A stretch of DNA of 64,000 bases from contig NC_003070.9 in NCBI RefSeq assembly GCF_000001735.4, positions 23,607,971 to 23,671,970 of the forward strand. The letters run 5' to 3'. The DNA is from Arabidopsis thaliana (taxonomy: Eukaryota; Streptophyta; Magnoliopsida; Brassicales; Brassicaceae). Each line of letters opens with the position of its first letter. The first letter of the stretch is position 1. Positions 59,918 through 64,000 of this stretch are shown here, in pieces. Under the pieces are notes generated by a model. The model was not told where the DNA came from. It made no database searches and saw only the letters and a list, made by a program, of their open reading frames with translations. A program made the translations under genes and the position numbers.

Positions 59918-61033
59918 TTAAGGATCAAGTTTACCGGCGATTGCAACATCATCTTCATCATCACCATCCGAGGCATATTCATCTTCACTCATTTCATCAT
60001 CACTAGACATTTCCTCAGTATCCGCCCTTGGCTTTGCGTATTTCTCACAATACTCTGAAACCGAGCAAGAAGATAAGATAATGTAGGGTAACAAGAATCT
60101 AATCAACTCAATATCTAACCTTTAACTCTCTGTTCATAGGTAGGACGATCACGCATCATCAATGCAGCTGCTTCACCATTCAATGGATCTGACGGATTCG
60201 GATACAGAAGAAGTTGCGGAAGAAATGTCTCGAACACATTCACCAGGTCTGAATAACTAAATCCAAATCATAATTAACATAACAAAAACTAACAGGAGTT
60301 AAAACTATCTTGTATATTGTTCCATTTGTTATGATCATACCGAACATCGGGCTCCAGGTCTGGTTAATAACATCTAGACAAACAGAACCTGACCTGCATA
60401 ACCACATACAAAGAGGGATAACAAATAAGCACCACTCAAGATTTGGAGAAGGAACATAATCACTCCTCCAAAAGATCTACTGATTCGATTGAACTCACAT
60501 TTCATCGACATTAGGGTGGTATATTTTGGTAATGAAACCAACAGATGGAGATTTATAAGGATAAGCATCAGGAAGTTCAACTCTTATCTTCCACACACCT
60601 CCCTCATATATACCTGTCCATAGTACAAACACACAGAGATAAAATCACCAAAAATTAACAAGTTGATACTGATAAGTTGAAATTGACACAAAACCCTATG
60701 ATGATCATCATCAGCAGCAAGAACAAGAAAAAACAGAATCAAAACTCTATGATTTAAATTATTCACGGGACGAATTGAGTTACTTACTGTCTTTGGGTCC
60801 ACTGAATTCGACAAAGAACTCTTGCATGCCATCATTGATCATCTCCACCTTGTAGTCACTCATCATCCTAAACTCTCACATCAAATCATCACAAAAAAAT
60901 CGAATCAAATCGCCAAACAAACATTAGAAAAAAAATCGGAGCTCAAAATCAAGAATAAACTGATAAGATAATAAGATTAAAAAAATTACAGTTTCATCAA
61001 ATCCATTTCTCTACGCTTGCTCGGCGAAGACAT
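59918..61033 (-). CDS. UBC5: Ubiquitin-conjugating enzyme E2 UBC5 (AT1G63800)
   Basis: About six exons from [15 protein letters not shown] (61033) to AIAGKLDP and TAA at 59920-59918, about 185 residues. The E2 fold is complete: [30 protein letters not shown], the HPN block (IYHPNVDE), the catalytic cysteine in [13 protein letters not shown], and [15 protein letters not shown]. The C-terminus is a highly acidic tail ([20 protein letters not shown]) typical of the UBC4/5/6 group, which is related to human UBE2H. It carries activated ubiquitin to E3 ligases. All active-site features are present. It lies in the same orientation as its neighbours with no sign of shared transcription. Confidence 0.96.
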
Positions 61034-61155
61034 GGTTTCTCTCTTCTTCTTTTTTTCTGATTTTTTTTTTTTTTGTCTTCTGGGAATCAAGTGGAGAAAT
61101 AAGATAATGTGAGAGAATCTTTTTCATTATTTTGTTTTATTTTATTACAGATATC

Positions 61156-61189
<34 letters not shown>

Positions 61190-61719
61190 TGAGATGTTCC
61201 AAGAGAACTCATTGCCGTGTTGGCAAAAATAAAGTTTCAAGTTCAAGTTTCGACGGTAACTTAAATTTAATAATTAGGCCACAAAGAAAATGTAGACATG
61301 AATACTGTCGTGATATGCTCAGGAAGCTATTTGCAAATCAAACAAAACCCATCGAAACATTTGAGATCATGTAACTTATCTTATCTATAAACTTTTCTTG
61401 TAATAGCCGTTATTACACAACGGTTACAAAGCACAAGTAAATTCATTTTCATTGTTCTTCTCCAATCTCCACAAATACTACTCCGTTTTGTATATATGTC
61501 TTTGCTTGTCACATAACCTTCCCCGAAAGGTCTTGAGCTTTGTTTGTTTTAAAAAACAAAATAGTAGGACAACGAATAGTCATTAAGCTTTGGTACACAT
61601 TAAACTCAATGAATGAAGCAAAACTGGTAATGTGTTTAGTCGCTTTAGACAGTTTGAGTATGATGATGAGTAAACAAAATTGACAAACACATTTTAAAGA
61701 AACTAAGACAAGTTGATAT
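61034..61719. other. UBC5 promoter and UTP22-like 3' flank
   Basis: A T-rich tract at 61047-61078 and a GAT microsatellite (separate entry) lie upstream of UBC5. The rest is non-coding. The UTP22-like 3' UTR occupies the right end. An 80-codon plus frame running through the GAT repeat is only an Asp run and is not called. Confidence 0.5.
61156..61188. repeat. (GAT)11 microsatellite
   Basis: Eleven perfect GAT units about 125 bp upstream of the UBC5 start. Length likely varies among accessions. Confidence 0.95.
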
Positions 61720-64000
61720 TTAGACAAAGCGTGGAGGCTTGAGCAAATAGATATCCCTCACTAACCCTTTACCCATTTCGCCTACCGCCTTTAACATCTC
61801 CATTGGATTACTTTCTTCTTCTTCTTCTTCTTCTTCATCTCGTTCTCGTTTCTGCAATCAAACATTACATTTGTTATTACGATTTTTCCTTTAGTGTTTC
61901 TTTTAAGTAAGACACTAAGAAGATTTTTGTTTACCTTTGAATTGTGTTTGTTCCATGTTAAACCAATTGCGTCGCCTCCTATATGATCATACCATGGCTT
62001 CAACGTCCCAAACTCTTCCTGCAAACAACCGCATAAAGATAAGAATCGCGTGATAGGTTCCTTTCTTTTAATAAGAAATTGAATAAATATGATTGTTTAT
62101 GTTTTTGAGACAACACTTGCCTGCAACCCACTCAACAAGCACTTGGTCGGCTCGAAGTCCACCATTAGCTTATTCTTAAGCTCTTCATGGCTTCTCTTCA
62201 AATCTCCAGGCGACATAAATGGGTTGAACAATCTACTCGCTTTTCCCCGTGCTACATGCTTCCCTGTTCAATAAATGGGAAAGAAGTTAAATGGTGGAAC
62301 TAACGATATAGACATAATAAATAGAGACAGAGAGAGCTATGTTTGGAACCTTGGTTAAGTTCAGATGGAAACAGAAGACGACGTGGATAAGGTAATTTGT
62401 CTCTATGGAGAAGAATAACTGCGTCATAGTTGTTCAAGGGTGTCCTGAAAAGGCACTGCAACATATATACTCATAAAATTAGTCGATGTAATGTTCTCAT
62501 AATACCGGTTCAATACATTTTGTTTTCAATACATCACACTCACCTCCCATTGAACAGAATCATTATGTTCTTGCAATACCATCTTGCTCAACACGTTTGC
62601 ACTGCTTCGAGCATAAGCCACCAACCTTTTTTGTTCCTTTAACAAAGGAAATAAAGAGAGTTAAGAAGAAAAAGAACAGAGTAGCGGAAGATATGCTTTT
62701 CAAAAGCGTATTCTAATTACTAACCAATAAATTTGGTGAAGTTGATGTCCATGCCTCTGATGCCTTGTCGTAAGGAGCAGCCAAGAACATAGCTGAACTT
62801 ATGTTTTGTTTGTCCTCTTCGTAGCCTTTTCTACTTGACATGAAGTTATCCTAAAAATACCAGAAATGTTTTACAATGACATACGGCCGTTCTAACAAAT
62901 CTAACCCAACACTAGACCCATTATTAAAGTTGGGACTCACATTGATCTCTTTCTCGTCATTTCTACCAAAGTCATTGTTTATGTCAACAATCAACGGGTA
63001 GAACATCCATTCATAGTCTGCTAGTAATCGCAAGAACCTGTTACACGGTCCAGCGGAAAGATGTGATGTTTTGATTGTTGCCAACAGCATTGCCTGGTTG
63101 TTTTCCATAAAATTCATAAGTATGGAAGCGCGGAAATGTACCTTAAGAATCCATTAATCCGGGAGGAAGGAACACCGAGTGGGAGAGGTGTGAGGAAGAG
63201 ATAAGCAACCAAAAGTTCAATGGCCTCTTCTGCCAGGCAACCAGAAAAGAGATGCGCAGAAACCCATCTTTTTGCAAGCCTTCAAGTAGCAGACAAGGTC
63301 TGGGTTATGAAACTTCAAAGCAAACAAAAGTAAAACACATAAATTTTATTGACTTTTACCTGGCAACTGGTGCGTATACAGGAAATCGACCTTGCAAACC
63401 ATTAATCATACTTGCATGTTGACTACGAATAAAAAGCATTTTATCGGTAGAGGAAACATGCTTCACCGGGTCCACTCCAACTGCAACTCAGTAGAAATCG
63501 AGGAAGTCAGCATCACATAAGCTTTTTATTAAGAAATAGAGGATAGTGTGTACAAGAAGAAAACTCACTTTCTCTCTTCACCAAACTCAGGCCTCTTTCA
63601 TGCAATATTCTCAAGCGAAATGCGTAACCACCAATGAAAACATCGACATTATCCTCAGTAGCTGTGCATGGTATTCCCTTGACGTTCTGAAGGCTGTCAG
63701 TATTTTCATTTGTCAGTACTCAGATAAAAACACTGTGACTTAATAGTTTGAAGTGTTACAAACAATAGCTTCACCCACCTCTCTGCAATTTTCAGGAGGA
63801 AGGCAGATTTTGTTTTCTCAACTGCTAAATCATCCATGGGCCAGTTACCAGAACCTTCTAGCTGAGATAGCAAAAGAAGAATAATGACAGGAGTGTTAAG
63901 ATGACTAATTAAGACAAAGTAACTATGCCAGTAACCATCTGGTGTAATGATTACACCTGAATCATGACTTCCATTGCTGGAATGCAGGATGGTATAAGTT
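61720..64000 (-). CDS. Nrap/UTP22 (NOL6) nucleolar protein, N-terminal part outside window (AT1G63810)
   Basis: C-terminal part of a large multi-exon gene, ending LLKPPRFV at TAA 61722-61720. Visible blocks: GNWPMDDLAVEKTKSAFLLK, DNVDVFIGGYAFRLRILHE, APVARLAKRWVSAHLFSG, EEAIELLVAYLFL, and DYEWMFYPLIVDI, all typical of the Nrap domains. An Asp/Glu run near the end (RDEEEEEEEE, encoded by a CTT repeat at about 61811-61834) and a conserved KPWYDHIGGD block are also present. UTP22/NOL6 acts in the UTP-C module of the small-subunit processome in pre-18S rRNA maturation, the same complex as IMP4 4 kb away. Exons run past position 64000, so the start is not visible. Confidence 0.93.

Noticed and set aside
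61132..61374. 80-codon plus-strand ORF with a run of Asp
   Set aside because: Product of the GAT microsatellite in the UBC5 upstream region; no homology seen.
1..64000. CRISPR array, operon or phage-like system
   Set aside because: The DNA is plant nuclear with spliced genes; no regularly spaced repeats with unique spacers were seen.

Overview
The window is plant nuclear DNA that I recognise, from the order and sequence of its genes, as Arabidopsis thaliana (or a very close relative), chromosome 1, the stretch of loci AT1G63670 to AT1G63810. Locus names are from memory and were not searched. The DNA is AT-rich. Genes carry many short introns with GT..AG borders, and I rebuilt most exon joins by hand with reading-frame checks.

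Layout. 1-2033 (-): 3'-truncated gene of the TRM-like DUF3741/DUF4378 family. 5669-6332: degenerate Emigrant/Lemi1 (pogo-type) transposon just upstream of MURE. 6491-9277 (+): MURE, plastid MurE-like/PAP11. 10520-14112 (+): SPPL2, a signal-peptide-peptidase-like protease. 15.5-16.6 kb: dead LINE fragment. 17238-21061 (-): YDA (YODA MAPKKK), with a possible small-protein ORF facing its 3' end. 24390-25961 (-): CYP86A7. 28152-29378 (-): Ser/Pro-rich protein. 33.8-47.4 kb (+): three head-to-tail TIR-NBS-LRR (TNL) immune receptor genes with debris of further copies. 47746-49401 (+): intronless ARIADNE RBR ubiquitin-ligase retrocopy (ARI6) broken by one stop codon. 49821-56273 (-): M1 aminopeptidase. 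57075-59273 (-): IMP4. 59515-59586 (-): tRNA-Thr(UGU). 59918-61033 (-): UBC5. 61720 to the window end (-): Nrap/UTP22 (NOL6) nucleolar protein, its N-terminal part outside the window.

How it fits together. Most genes are conserved single-copy housekeeping or developmental genes with no operon-like link. IMP4 and the UTP22-like gene both serve 18S rRNA maturation, and IMP4 has the site II plus telobox promoter signature of ribosome-biogenesis genes. The accessory part is the TNL cluster. Its three receptors share a four-exon plan and near-identical TIR exons, but differ where function could change: a Walker B substitution in the first, a W-box array and in-frame leader in the second, and a lost SH motif, an intronic MITE and an acidic/basic/transmembrane tail in the third. 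Two gene ghosts and the ARI retrocopy lie in or beside the cluster, which points to active birth and death of genes.

I did not find a wholly new system. The best leads are the third TNL's tail, the single-stop ARI retrocopy, the YDA uORF chain, the 41-residue ORF opposite YDA, and the MURE active-site changes beside a transposon.
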